From positions 1-23,842 of the forward strand of contig CAUTVF010000007.1 of the NCBI GenBank assembly GCA_963541805.1: DNA of 23,842 nucleotides, given 5' to 3'. The translations under genes and the position numbers were made by a program. Origin of the DNA: CAUTVF01 sp963541805. GTDB lineage: Bacteria; Pseudomonadota; Alphaproteobacteria; Rs-D84; CASDRH01. Below the pieces are notes generated by a model. That model did not search any database and was not told the origin of the DNA. It worked only from the letters and a program-made list of their open reading frames with translations. This document shows, one piece after another, positions 8,851-15,870 of this stretch; position 1 is the first letter of the stretch; each line of letters opens with the position of its first letter.

Positions 8851-9550
8851 TATCATCCTCCATAGTATAGATTACTATAACACGGTTACCTAAATAAAAT
8901 TTAGCATATGGTGGAGGAGCTGCTTTTGAAAAACTCCTAACCAGTGCAGATGTTACATCTTTAAATCTACCTCTGAAAATTGCGCTTGCTCGCAATGGAT
9001 ACTCACGTGGAGTTTTCCATATAATTTCCCAACCTTCTGTTTTTGCCCATTCCTGTAAAATTTCACGTAAAGTCAACCCTTCCTTTGCGATCCAATCTTT
9101 TACTTCATCGCCTGCATATCCTTTATTTTGCTCGTCTTCTAGACTTACCTCTATGATCTCACGATCGGTTTTGTTTGCCCCGAAGCCGCCACCATATTGA
9201 ATTGATGCTGACAATGTTTTTGATCCATCATCAACCAGCATATCTTTGGTACCAAGTGGCATAAATGATGCTGCTTGTTCTTCTTTTGAATATCTTGTCC
9301 CTGACGTGCCTGATTCTTCATTGACTAAATCAGCCCCTCCAGACCAACCATCCGGTTGTGTTGGTTTATCAATATTTGCTTTTAAAGTGTTATCTACTGT
9401 TTCTGGGTTTATATTTGCTTCTGTATTTGGCATTGGCCATGCAGGAGGTTGTTGCATGTTATATCCCTCTTCGTCCGCAAACAGAGGGGTGTTATATCCA
9501 ATAAATACCAGAGACAAAATTAAAATAATAAATTGATAATTTTTTTTCAT
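8843..9550 (-). CDS. pilL: PilL-like periplasmic protein with C-terminal TcpQ domain
   Basis: A secreted protein of 235 aa opening the pilus operon. The signal peptide is clear from the ATG at 9550 (MKKNYQFIILILSLVF, cleavage at LFA-DE). A longer frame opens at 9595, but that codon lies inside the promoter, upstream of the expected transcription start, so I reject it. Residues 30-130 are low-complexity, rich in N, T, S, G and E. Residues about 150-230 (GLTLREILQEWAKTEGWEIIWKTPREYPL, RVIVIYTM) match the TcpQ/PilL C-terminal domain, which works with the secretin in type IVb systems such as Tcp and R64. R64 PilL is longer, so only the C-terminal domain appears conserved. No good Shine-Dalgarno is visible. 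Confidence 0.78.
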   Translation of the reverse strand: MKKNYQFIILILSLVFIGYNTPLFADEEGYNMQQPPAWPMPNTEANINPETVDNTLKANIDKPTQPDGWSGGADLVNEESGTSGTRYSKEEQAASFMPLGTKDMLVDDGSKTLSASIQYGGGFGANKTDREIIEVSLEDEQNKGYAGDEVKDWIAKEGLTLREILQEWAKTEGWEIIWKTPREYPLRASAIFRGRFKDVTSALVRSFSKAAPPPYAKFYLGNRVIVIYTMEDDND

Positions 9551-9585
9551 ACACAGATCGCTTTTATACCTATTCTCGCCCGAAC

Positions 9586-9614
9586 ATTGTATCATTTTTT
9601 TGATATGCGTGCAA
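9586..9614 (-). promoter_or_regulatory. sigma70-type promoter of the pil operon
   Basis: On the minus strand, TTGCAC (9614-9609) is separated by 17 bases from TACAAT (9591-9586). Transcription would start near 9579, leaving a leader of about 29 bases before the pilL ATG at 9550. The position also settles the pilL start, since the alternative ATG at 9595 falls within the spacer. Confidence 0.7.
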
Positions 9615-9644
9615 ATACAAAAAGATAAATTACTGTAAAGAGGC

Positions 9645-9687
9645 CAACATATCCTCAGTTAACTTGGAGGAAAAGGAGGATATGTTG
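9645..9687. repeat. perfect 12-bp inverted repeat upstream of the pil promoter
   Basis: CAACATATCCTC at 9645-9656 and GAGGATATGTTG at 9676-9687 are exact reverse complements around a 19-base loop. There is no T-run after the hairpin on either strand, so it is not a standard intrinsic terminator for the Cys-rich gene upstream. A direct copy of the core, ATATCCTCAG, occurs at 9649-9658 and again at 9752-9761. Operator sites or an mRNA hairpin are both possible. Nothing else recognisable lies in 9688-9796. Confidence 0.7.
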
Positions 9688-9796
9688 ATATGTGTAATGG
9701 TTTTATTGAGATAAAGTAATGGTTAGTTGTTTATATGTAGATTTTATAAAAATATCCTCAGAAAAATAAAGATTATTTATTGTAAGAAGTTATTAG

Positions 9797-10525
9797 TTAA
9801 TAATTTGTCATGTTTGGATCATAAACTTTCAATAACTCAGTTGCTGGAACTGAATCTAATAAATCTCCAATTGTATTTATTTTTCTTCCTTTTATTTTTA
9901 ATACGTAGTTACTTGGACATCTTGACCTACATTTATTTTTGAATTCTTCTATTTTTGATATACAATATCTTTGTAATGCATTCATTACAGTATCATGTGC
10001 CCCACATATGATGAAACCTCTTTCTTCTTGGCAATGATCAAGACCGAATGATAATAATCTTGGATAATCAACACGAATACTATCATCTTCTAAATAACAA
10101 GAGGAAGTATATACTTGGTAAGCAGTACATCTTTGGTCACCACCTACTTGATAACAAAATGCCATTTCAAAGCCTTTATGGTATGATAATTTAACCAGAA
10201 TACCTCCCTTTCCTCCAGGTGGAGTCAAATCACTACACACTGCTCCTTTATAATTACAGTCTGAATCATCCTTTTTACCACATTTATAAATATCGGAACA
10301 TAATACTCTGTGCAATCCGGCATACTCGTAAGAATATTTAATATTACTTTTAGATAGAGAATTGCATTTATTGATGCAAGCTTCATCTGGATCAGAAGTT
10401 TTAACAATAGAAAGAGCATCAGATCTATCAGAAGCTTCTATATTATTTAATAAGATGTTAAAAAAGACAATAAATGATAATATAAATATAATAGATATTT
10501 TATTAAAATAATTTTTTAAGTTCAT
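9797..10525 (-). CDS. exported cysteine-rich protein of unknown function
   Basis: I do not recognise a family. The start is the ATG at 10525, with AAAGGAA about 8 bases upstream; a TTG-initiated longer frame from 10555 would begin inside the -10 box. The 242-aa product has a long hydrophobic signal peptide (residues 10-26, cleavage likely at IEA-SD near residue 31). The mature part has 14 cysteines spread along most of its length, an even number that would permit seven disulfides, as expected for a protein oxidised in the periplasm or outside the cell. No lipobox, transmembrane segment or beta-barrel C-terminus is seen. It lies directly upstream of the type IVb pilus operon, on the same strand but with its own promoter and a 182-base gap. 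A surface or secreted role is inference. Confidence 0.75.
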   Translation of the reverse strand: MNLKNYFNKISIIFILSFIVFFNILLNNIEASDRSDALSIVKTSDPDEACINKCNSLSKSNIKYSYEYAGLHRVLCSDIYKCGKKDDSDCNYKGAVCSDLTPPGGKGGILVKLSYHKGFEMAFCYQVGGDQRCTAYQVYTSSCYLEDDSIRVDYPRLLSFGLDHCQEERGFIICGAHDTVMNALQRYCISKIEEFKNKCRSRCPSNYVLKIKGRKINTIGDLLDSVPATELLKVYDPNMTNY

Positions 10526-10554
10526 AGCACTTATTCCTTTCAAAAACTTTCCCA

Positions 10555-10581
10555 ATTCTACCCCCCCCCACGATTTGTCAA
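10555..10581 (-). promoter_or_regulatory. promoter with G9 homopolymer spacer (putative phase-variable switch)
   Basis: On the minus strand a perfect -35, TTGACA (10581-10576), is followed by AATCGT, nine G (10569-10561) and TAGAAT (10560-10555). The spacer is 15 bases, two short of the optimum; slippage to G11 would give 17. Start of transcription would be near 10547, giving a leader of about 22 bases carrying the AAAGGAA ribosome site of the Cys-rich gene. The same TAGAAT -10 is seen at two other promoters in this window (15806 and 18279). Confidence 0.72.
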
Positions 10582-10660
10582 GGGTTTTCTGATTTTGTTT
10601 TAATTTAAATTGAAGAGATGTTTTGAAAAATCAAAATACAAATTAGATATTTAAGTAAAC

Positions 10661-11140
10661 TTATTTTATTAGTCGGGCTTTGTGTCGATCCCAGTCGCGT
10701 TTTTTGATTATTTCCCGTTTGTCATATTGCTTTTTTCCTTTTCCAATACCAATTAAGATCTTTACAAATCCTTTTTGATTAAAATAAATTTTTAATGGTA
10801 CAATTGTAACGTTACCTGCACGAAATATTCCAGATATCTTATTAATTTCCCTTTTGTTTAGTAATAATTTTCGGATGCGATTTTCAATATGCCCCATAAT
10901 TTGATTGGTTTTAATATATTCAGGAATGATTAAATTGTGGATAAATAGCTCCCCTTTATTTGATGGAGCAATAAAACCGCCAGTGATATTGCATCGTTTT
11001 AGTCGAAGTGATTTTACTTCGCTCCCCAGTAATACAATACCGCTTTCAAAAGTTTCTGAGATAGTGTAATTGAACCGTGCTTGTTTGTTTTCTGCAATAA
11101 TTCCAGTTGATATTAAACTGTTATTTTTATGGTTTTTCAT
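10661..11140 (-). CDS. smpB: SsrA-binding protein
   Basis: SmpB binds tmRNA (SsrA) and brings it to stalled ribosomes for trans-translation in the cytosol. The 159-aa protein matches the family along its length: ENKQARFNYTISETFESGIVLLGSEVKSLR, FIHNLIIPEY, RKLLLNKREI, TIVPLKIYFNQKGFVKI, GKGKKQYDKRE and the terminal KKRDWDRHKARLIK, the C-terminal tail that acts in the decoding centre. The usual proline-rich YxxxNxxNxxPxRxRKLLL stretch reads MGHIENRIRKLLL here, a mild divergence. The ATG at 11140 has AAGGTAA about 10 bases upstream. The gene stands alone, divergent from the beta-barrel gene at 11253. The tmRNA gene is not in the window. Confidence 0.96.
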   Translation of the reverse strand: MKNHKNNSLISTGIIAENKQARFNYTISETFESGIVLLGSEVKSLRLKRCNITGGFIAPSNKGELFIHNLIIPEYIKTNQIMGHIENRIRKLLLNKREINKISGIFRAGNVTIVPLKIYFNQKGFVKILIGIGKGKKQYDKREIIKKRDWDRHKARLIK

Positions 11141-11195
11141 TTATAAAATTACCTTGTAAATATATTTTTATAACTTATAATCCCGGGCCAGAGAG

Positions 11196-11216
11196 TATAA
11201 TAGTATACATTACTAT
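11196..11216 (+). promoter_or_regulatory. -10 box with adjoining inverted repeat before the small beta-barrel gene
   Basis: A perfect TATAAT at 11196-11201 runs into the inverted repeat ATAGTA (11200-11205) / TACTAT (11211-11216) with a 5-base centre. No convincing -35 is found at the right distance. The repeat would straddle the transcription start, a common place for a repressor site. Confidence 0.4.
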
Positions 11217-11252
11217 AACTCAAGTGAATAACAAATTACGAAAGGAGGTAAT

Positions 11253-11738
11253 ATGAAAAAAGTAACACTATCTATAGTAGCGTTGGCAGCTGTATTATCA
11301 AGCGTTTCTCCATCTCATGCTGGATTTTATGCAGGGTTAAATACATCATTATTTTCTAAATTGAAAGCAAAACCAGTAAAGCTTTCTGGACATCAAGACA
11401 TATTGAATTTTGGTTATAATTTTCCATGGTTTATTCCAGTTGAAGTTGAAGCAGAATATTCTTTAGGAAAATATGAAAAGCAAAAAACTAATTCTTATGG
11501 GTTGGTTGGTCATTTCTTTCTTCCATTCCCAATTGTAAGCCCATATCTTGGATACGGATTAGGAAGGATAAATTTAAAGGATAGTAAGGATGGTTCTCAG
11601 GGAATGAATCAGTTCGTTGCTGGTGTTAAGTATAAAATTCCAGTTGCTCCAATTGCCGTTTCAACAGAATACAGATATATAATGGCAGACAAAGTTGATT
11701 TATATCAATTATTGTTGGGCGTAAAATATATGTTCTAA
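11253..11738 (+). CDS. small outer-membrane beta-barrel protein
   Basis: A protein of 161 aa with a signal peptide (MKKVTLSIVALAAVLSSVSPSHA, cleavage about residue 23) and then alternating beta strands with turns. Examples are GFYAGLNTSL, PVEVEAEYSLGKYE, YGLVGHFFLPFPIVSPYLGYGLGRINL and the closing LLLGVKYMF, which ends in an aromatic residue as barrel proteins do for BAM recognition. It resembles eight-stranded OMP_b-brl/opacity-type porins; the substrate or partner is unknown. Translation should be strong: AAAGGAGGT (11241-11249), complementary to the end of 16S rRNA over nine bases, lies 3 bases before the ATG. It is monocistronic and ends in a hairpin terminator at 11761. A second, longer barrel gene lies at 16988. 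Confidence 0.8.
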   Translation: MKKVTLSIVALAAVLSSVSPSHAGFYAGLNTSLFSKLKAKPVKLSGHQDILNFGYNFPWFIPVEVEAEYSLGKYEKQKTNSYGLVGHFFLPFPIVSPYLGYGLGRINLKDSKDGSQGMNQFVAGVKYKIPVAPIAVSTEYRYIMADKVDLYQLLLGVKYMF

Positions 11739-11760
11739 TTTGAGCAATCTATGCTTAAGG

Positions 11761-11782
11761 CCTGCCAAGTTGGCAGGTTTTT
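11761..11782 (+). terminator. intrinsic terminator after the small beta-barrel gene
   Basis: CCTGCC (11761-11766) pairs with GGCAGG (11772-11777) around AAGTT, followed at once by five T. The AA/TT of the loop could extend the stem to eight pairs. Confidence 0.9.
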
Positions 11783-11789
11783 ATATTTT

Positions 11790-12578
11790 TTAATTTAAAT
11801 CGATTCTATAAAGAGTTTGAAAATTTTGCGATGTAATATTTTCAATATCGTTTAGGCTAGTATTTTTTATTTCTGCTAATATTATAGCAGTATGCTTTAT
11901 AAAGGCTGGTTCGTTTGTTTTACCACGCATTGGAACAGGTGCCAAATATGGAGAATCAGTCTCAATTAAAATTTTATTGATAGGTGTTTTTGCAAAAACT
12001 GAGCGTAAATTATCAGATTTTTTAAATGTAATAATCCCGCTGGCAGATAAATAAAACCCTAAATCTAAATAACGATCAGCATCAATTTGATTGCCTGTGA
12101 AACAATGTATAACTCCCCGTCCACCTTTATTTACAAAATCTTTTAATAGCTTATATGTATCATCTGATGCATCTCTAGTATGAATCATAACTGGCAGTGA
12201 TGATTGAATTGCAATATCTAATTGTGCAGAAAAATAGTCCATTTGTTTTATTTTTTCCTGGGGATCTGGTGTGTTTGAATAATCTAAACCGCATTCTCCA
12301 ACGCACAATACTTTTTTTGGATTATCATTGATTTTTGTAAGCATTAAATCAATCATATCATTAATTGGAATTTTATTTATTTCACATGGATGTTCTGCAA
12401 TTGATGCAAAGATATTACTATATTTATTTGCGATATTTATTATTTCATCAAATTCATTAACATCAGTACAGACAGATAACATATAATCAACACCTGCCTG
12501 CTTTGTATTTAATAAAATATTGTCAATTTGATTAACTAATTCTTCATCATTTAAATGACAATGAGAGTCAATTAACAT
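11790..12578 (-). CDS. tatD: TatD-family metal-dependent hydrolase (DNase)
   Basis: A TIM-barrel amidohydrolase of the TatD/YcfH family, 262 aa, with 3'-5' exonuclease or related nuclease activity in the family. Metal-binding motifs are in place: D4-S-H6-C-H8, GECGLDY (the conserved Glu), VMIHTRDA, VIHCFTG and the ETDSPYLAP signature near residue 210, followed by RGKTNEP. Its start follows the holB stop with no gap, so it is the last gene of the dacA-tmk-holB-tatD run. In many alphaproteobacteria the methionyl-tRNA synthetase gene sits between holB and tatD; it is absent here. Because of that position, this is the YcfH branch of the family more likely than the Tat-linked one. Confidence 0.94.
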   Translation of the reverse strand: MLIDSHCHLNDEELVNQIDNILLNTKQAGVDYMLSVCTDVNEFDEIINIANKYSNIFASIAEHPCEINKIPINDMIDLMLTKINDNPKKVLCVGECGLDYSNTPDPQEKIKQMDYFSAQLDIAIQSSLPVMIHTRDASDDTYKLLKDFVNKGGRGVIHCFTGNQIDADRYLDLGFYLSASGIITFKKSDNLRSVFAKTPINKILIETDSPYLAPVPMRGKTNEPAFIKHTAIILAEIKNTSLNDIENITSQNFQTLYRIDLN

Positions 12579-13802
12579 TTATATTCCTCCAAGATACTTT
12601 AGTGTTAAAATTATTACAGATTCACGATCCAAATTAACCTCATCACATTTATAAAACAGGTTTTCTATTTTTTGTTTAATTTCTTCTAAATTTTCAATAC
12701 CTTGAATATTTATTGAAATCATTTTAATTATATCTTGTAAATTTTCACTTAGATTTGATATGTCAGATATACCTAATTTAAGTTGGGATGCAAAAGATAT
12801 TGCTTTTATAATTAATTTTTTAAAAGCAGAAAATTTATAACGGTTTTTGTCCAAATCGGTTGCAAAATTAACAATATTTCCAGGGTGTCCTGTAGGTAAT
12901 GATTGTAATAGGTCTTTTATGCTTCTTATCATAATGACAATATCAGAATTGTATAAGTCATATGCGCTACCAATCGATCCAGAACATAAAAAATTTAAAT
13001 CATTTACAAGATTTGCGGGAATACCTTTGATATTTTCATATAATAAACGTTCTATTAATTCGTCATTTAAAGGTTTAAAATTTAAAATACGTGCTCTAGA
13101 TTTAATGGTATCTAAAACATTATTTATTTTATGGCACACTAGCAAAAATATTGTTTTTTCTGGAGGTTCTTCCAAAATTTTTAGTAAAGCATTGGCAGAG
13201 TTTACATTTAAATCATCAATTGAATCAATAATTACTACACGATAATCATGCATTGAGGATGAGACATGGAAAAAATCATAAATTTTTCTGATATCGTCAA
13301 TTGGAATTTCTTTTTTATTATTTAATAAATCTGGTGAAATAATTTTTAAATCAGAAAAAGTTCCTAATTTAATTTTATTGAAAACTTCATCATATTCATT
13401 AAGTTGAAGTGTATTGATATTTAACCTAGAAATATTGGTATCAGTTGTTTTGATATTTGGTATCTGTTTTTGATAATTATTTTGTTTTGTTTCCGCTTTA
13501 TCATTTAAATCATCAAAATTAAAACCATCTTTAAAGTTATTTGGTAAATCAACTTTTTTATTTTGCCAAAATGTCATTGGTTCATTTTGAACATCTGGAA
13601 TCGTTGAAAATATAAAACGCGCTACCCGACATGCAAAAGTAAATTTACCAATTCCTTTAATCCCGGATAATAGCCAAGCATGATGACAATGCCCTGATTG
13701 CATTGCTGAAATAAACGCATTTTCACAATCCTTATGTCCAAAAAGATTAGGGTTAAGTAAAGGATCAATAGGTTGAAAAAGTAAATTATCTTTATTATCC
13801 AT
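12579..13802 (-). CDS. holB: DNA polymerase III subunit delta-prime
   Basis: A clamp-loader subunit of the replicative polymerase, 407 aa, longer than the E. coli protein. The AAA+ N-terminal domain starts with HAWLLSGIKGIGKFTFACRVARFIF. The P-loop has F in place of the Ser/Thr after GK, consistent with delta-prime not hydrolysing ATP. After a charged, low-complexity insertion (about residues 75-150, rich in N, D and K) come VVIIDSIDDLNVNSANALLKILEEPP and the sensor region IKSRARILNF, where the SRC motif is SRA. No zinc-finger cysteines are present. The start overlaps the tmk stop by 8 bases, the standard alphaproteobacterial tmk-holB coupling, and this context makes delta-prime preferable to DnaX. 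Confidence 0.92.
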   Translation of the reverse strand: MDNKDNLLFQPIDPLLNPNLFGHKDCENAFISAMQSGHCHHAWLLSGIKGIGKFTFACRVARFIFSTIPDVQNEPMTFWQNKKVDLPNNFKDGFNFDDLNDKAETKQNNYQKQIPNIKTTDTNISRLNINTLQLNEYDEVFNKIKLGTFSDLKIISPDLLNNKKEIPIDDIRKIYDFFHVSSSMHDYRVVIIDSIDDLNVNSANALLKILEEPPEKTIFLLVCHKINNVLDTIKSRARILNFKPLNDELIERLLYENIKGIPANLVNDLNFLCSGSIGSAYDLYNSDIVIMIRSIKDLLQSLPTGHPGNIVNFATDLDKNRYKFSAFKKLIIKAISFASQLKLGISDISNLSENLQDIIKMISINIQGIENLEEIKQKIENLFYKCDEVNLDRESVIILTLKYLGGI

Positions 13803-14478
13803 CTATACCGACAATGCTTATAATTTCTTCATTAGATAGAGGGGAAATATTTAATCCCAATTTATTAATAGATTTAACAATATCAATATGTTTTTGATAA
13901 AAATCTTGTTCTGCATCTATAACTTTAATGCGTTCTGGATATTCTTTGGCTAATTCTAAATATACATTTCTAACAGCAATATGGAAATCAATATTTTTAT
14001 TTTCAAACTTGCCTTTTTCAATAGATCTATATAAAACTTTTCTTGGGTCAGCATCTAATAGTAAAGTTAAATCGGGTGTACAATCATCTATAAAAGTTTT
14101 AATTAAAACTTCTATTTTATTAATATAATTTAAATTATAATTTGCTCGTTGATATGCGCGCGTTGAATCATAAAAACGGTCTGATATAACAATTTTATTA
14201 TCATTCAGCGCTGGTAATATAGAACACTTAACATGCTCATTCCGGTCGGCAAAAAATATCAACATCTCTGTCGTTGGATCCATATCATCGTTTTTGACAA
14301 TCTGTCGCAATTTTTGACATAAAGGAAGCTCAATTGCTCCGGGTTCACGGGTAAAAAGAGTATTTGTAATGCCTGATTTTAAAAATGTCGCTTTTAATAA
14401 ATTGATTTGAGTTGACTTACCGACACCTTCGCCCCCTTCAAAAGTTATAAAAAAACCGCTTCCTTTGTGATTTTTCAT
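13795..14478 (-). CDS. tmk: thymidylate kinase
   Basis: dTMP kinase phosphorylates dTMP to dTDP with ATP, an essential step for DNA precursors in the cytosol. The 227-aa protein has the P-loop EGGEGVGKST (14-23), the TREPGA motif that contacts the substrate, and the DR signature in VISDRFYDSTRAYQ (D100, R101). The lid region follows (RKVLYRSIEKGK). The length is slightly above the typical 205-215. The gene lies 22 bases after dacA and overlaps holB by 8 bases. The ATG at 14478 has only a poor ribosome site (ATAAAAAAA), which may mean that translation is coupled to dacA. Confidence 0.96.
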   Translation of the reverse strand: MKNHKGSGFFITFEGGEGVGKSTQINLLKATFLKSGITNTLFTREPGAIELPLCQKLRQIVKNDDMDPTTEMLIFFADRNEHVKCSILPALNDNKIVISDRFYDSTRAYQRANYNLNYINKIEVLIKTFIDDCTPDLTLLLDADPRKVLYRSIEKGKFENKNIDFHIAVRNVYLELAKEYPERIKVIDAEQDFYQKHIDIVKSINKLGLNISPLSNEEIISIVGIDG

Positions 14479-14500
14479 TTTTTTTATAAAATACTAAACA

Positions 14501-15703
14501 TTATCGGACAATACTTAATATTAATTGTCGGATGTTTTCAAAAAATTTTCCAAACAAACTAAGACTTTTGATATTGTCTCTTGTAACTAAATCAAAAGTT
14601 TTTTTAACATTATTTGGTAATGTCAAAATAAGTTTTCCAACATTTACCCCAGAATCTATTGGAGCAACAATTGGGTTATTAAATGCAACAGTTGCTTTTA
14701 TGTTTTTGACATCAATTCCTTTTTCCAGATTTATAATAACAGGTTTTTTAACCGTTAATTTGATTTGTTTTTGTTTTCCAAACCAAACGTCTGCAGTTGT
14801 AATTACGTCTCCTGCATTAAAAATCAAATAACTGTCAAAATTATGATAAGCCCAATTAAACAATTTTTTTACTTCAACAAATCTTTGCTGTGCTCCATTT
14901 ACTGTTTTAATTCCGTTAACTACAATTATAAATCTGCGTTCTCCAACTTTTATACTGGATGTAACAGAATACCCTCCCTTATCGGTATGTCCTGTCTTTA
15001 GCCCGTCTGCCCCAATTTGGCTGCGTAATAGATCATTTCTGTTAAATGAATTCCATAAAGTTTTATCATCATAAATAAATTGTCTTAAGGAAAAATAATG
15101 GTAAAAATCTGGAAAGTTTGTGATTAGATTCGAAGCAAGCACCGACAAATCTCGAACGCTCATAAGGTGTCCATCCATTTCCCAGCCCGATGCGTTTTTC
15201 AAAAAAGTATTATGCATTCCCAATTTTTTGGCGTGTTTCATCATTTCTAAAACAAAAGCTTCCTCTGAACCTGATACGTTTTCTGCGACAACAACGCAAG
15301 CATCGTTCCCAGATAAAACAATTATTCCTTTAATCAGGTCTTCCACTTTTAAAATATCCCCTGGTTTCATTTTATGAATTCCCATATGGGAACCCCGTTC
15401 TCTTTCCATTTTTTTTGATTTTAATAAAGCGGTATCAGAGATATTAAACATATCATCTAACTTGAATTGGCCATTTTTAATTTTGTCAAATAAAACATAG
15501 ATTGTCATTAGTTTACTCATAGATGATGGAGGAACTAAATCATCTGCATTTTTTTCAAAAAGAGCATCCCCAGTATCATAATCAACAATAATTGCTTGCC
15601 CTGCCGATATTCTTGGTGGTTGAACATTTGCAAATAACTGTGAAAAAATGGAGAGTATACATAAACACGTGAAACTAAAAGCTAATTTAATTGGTCTTAT
15701 CAT
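14501..15703 (-). CDS. dacA: D-alanyl-D-alanine carboxypeptidase (penicillin-binding protein 5/6 type)
   Basis: A serine DD-carboxypeptidase that trims the terminal D-Ala of peptidoglycan stem peptides in the periplasm. From the ATG at 15703 (400 aa), a signal peptide (cleavage at LFA-NV, about residue 25) is followed by the three catalytic motifs: SMSK (S61, K64), SGN (131-133) and KTG (236-238). The PBP5_C beta domain comes next, and then a terminal amphipathic helix (SLFGKFFENIRQLILSIV) that anchors the protein to the inner membrane. An in-frame ATG at 15745 would add 14 residues and spoil the signal peptide. It is the first gene of dacA-tmk-holB-tatD, called dacC in some alphaproteobacteria. 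No ribosome site precedes either start. Confidence 0.92.
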   Translation of the reverse strand: MIRPIKLAFSFTCLCILSIFSQLFANVQPPRISAGQAIIVDYDTGDALFEKNADDLVPPSSMSKLMTIYVLFDKIKNGQFKLDDMFNISDTALLKSKKMERERGSHMGIHKMKPGDILKVEDLIKGIIVLSGNDACVVVAENVSGSEEAFVLEMMKHAKKLGMHNTFLKNASGWEMDGHLMSVRDLSVLASNLITNFPDFYHYFSLRQFIYDDKTLWNSFNRNDLLRSQIGADGLKTGHTDKGGYSVTSSIKVGERRFIIVVNGIKTVNGAQQRFVEVKKLFNWAYHNFDSYLIFNAGDVITTADVWFGKQKQIKLTVKKPVIINLEKGIDVKNIKATVAFNNPIVAPIDSGVNVGKLILTLPNNVKKTFDLVTRDNIKSLSLFGKFFENIRQLILSIVR

Positions 15704-15711
15704 AGCGGCAA

Positions 15712-15740
15712 AATATAAAACATACACCATTTCTTTGCAA
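15712..15740 (-). promoter_or_regulatory. candidate promoter of dacA-tmk-holB-tatD
   Basis: On the minus strand, TTGCAA (15740-15735) lies 17 bases from TATATT (15717-15712). The -10 box ends only 8 bases before the dacA ATG at 15703, so transcription would start at or beside the start codon, which implies a leaderless message. Confidence 0.45.
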
Positions 15741-15783
15741 GACATAAAATGGCTAAATCAAAAATCATCCATAATATAAAGTA

Positions 15784-15811
15784 TTGATATAATAAAAACA
15801 TGTGATAGAAT
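15784..15811 (+). promoter_or_regulatory. promoter of the Lys-rich membrane protein gene
   Basis: TTGATA (15784-15789), a 16-base spacer and TAGAAT (15806-15811). Transcription would start near 15818, giving a leader of about 53 bases. Confidence 0.6.
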
Positions 15812-15870
15812 GGCGGTCTGATATCTATCATGTAGGTCATTCAGAGTATGGTAATTGATTGGAGAAATAA

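Noticed and set aside
9551..9595. Longer pilL start at 9595
   Set aside because: The codon lies in the promoter spacer, upstream of the expected mRNA start, and would bury the signal peptide.
9727..9942. Plus-strand reading frame overlapping the end of the Cys-rich gene
   Set aside because: No ribosome site, composition of a shadow frame (L, I, Y, F runs), and it overlaps a gene with clear signal peptide and start signals.
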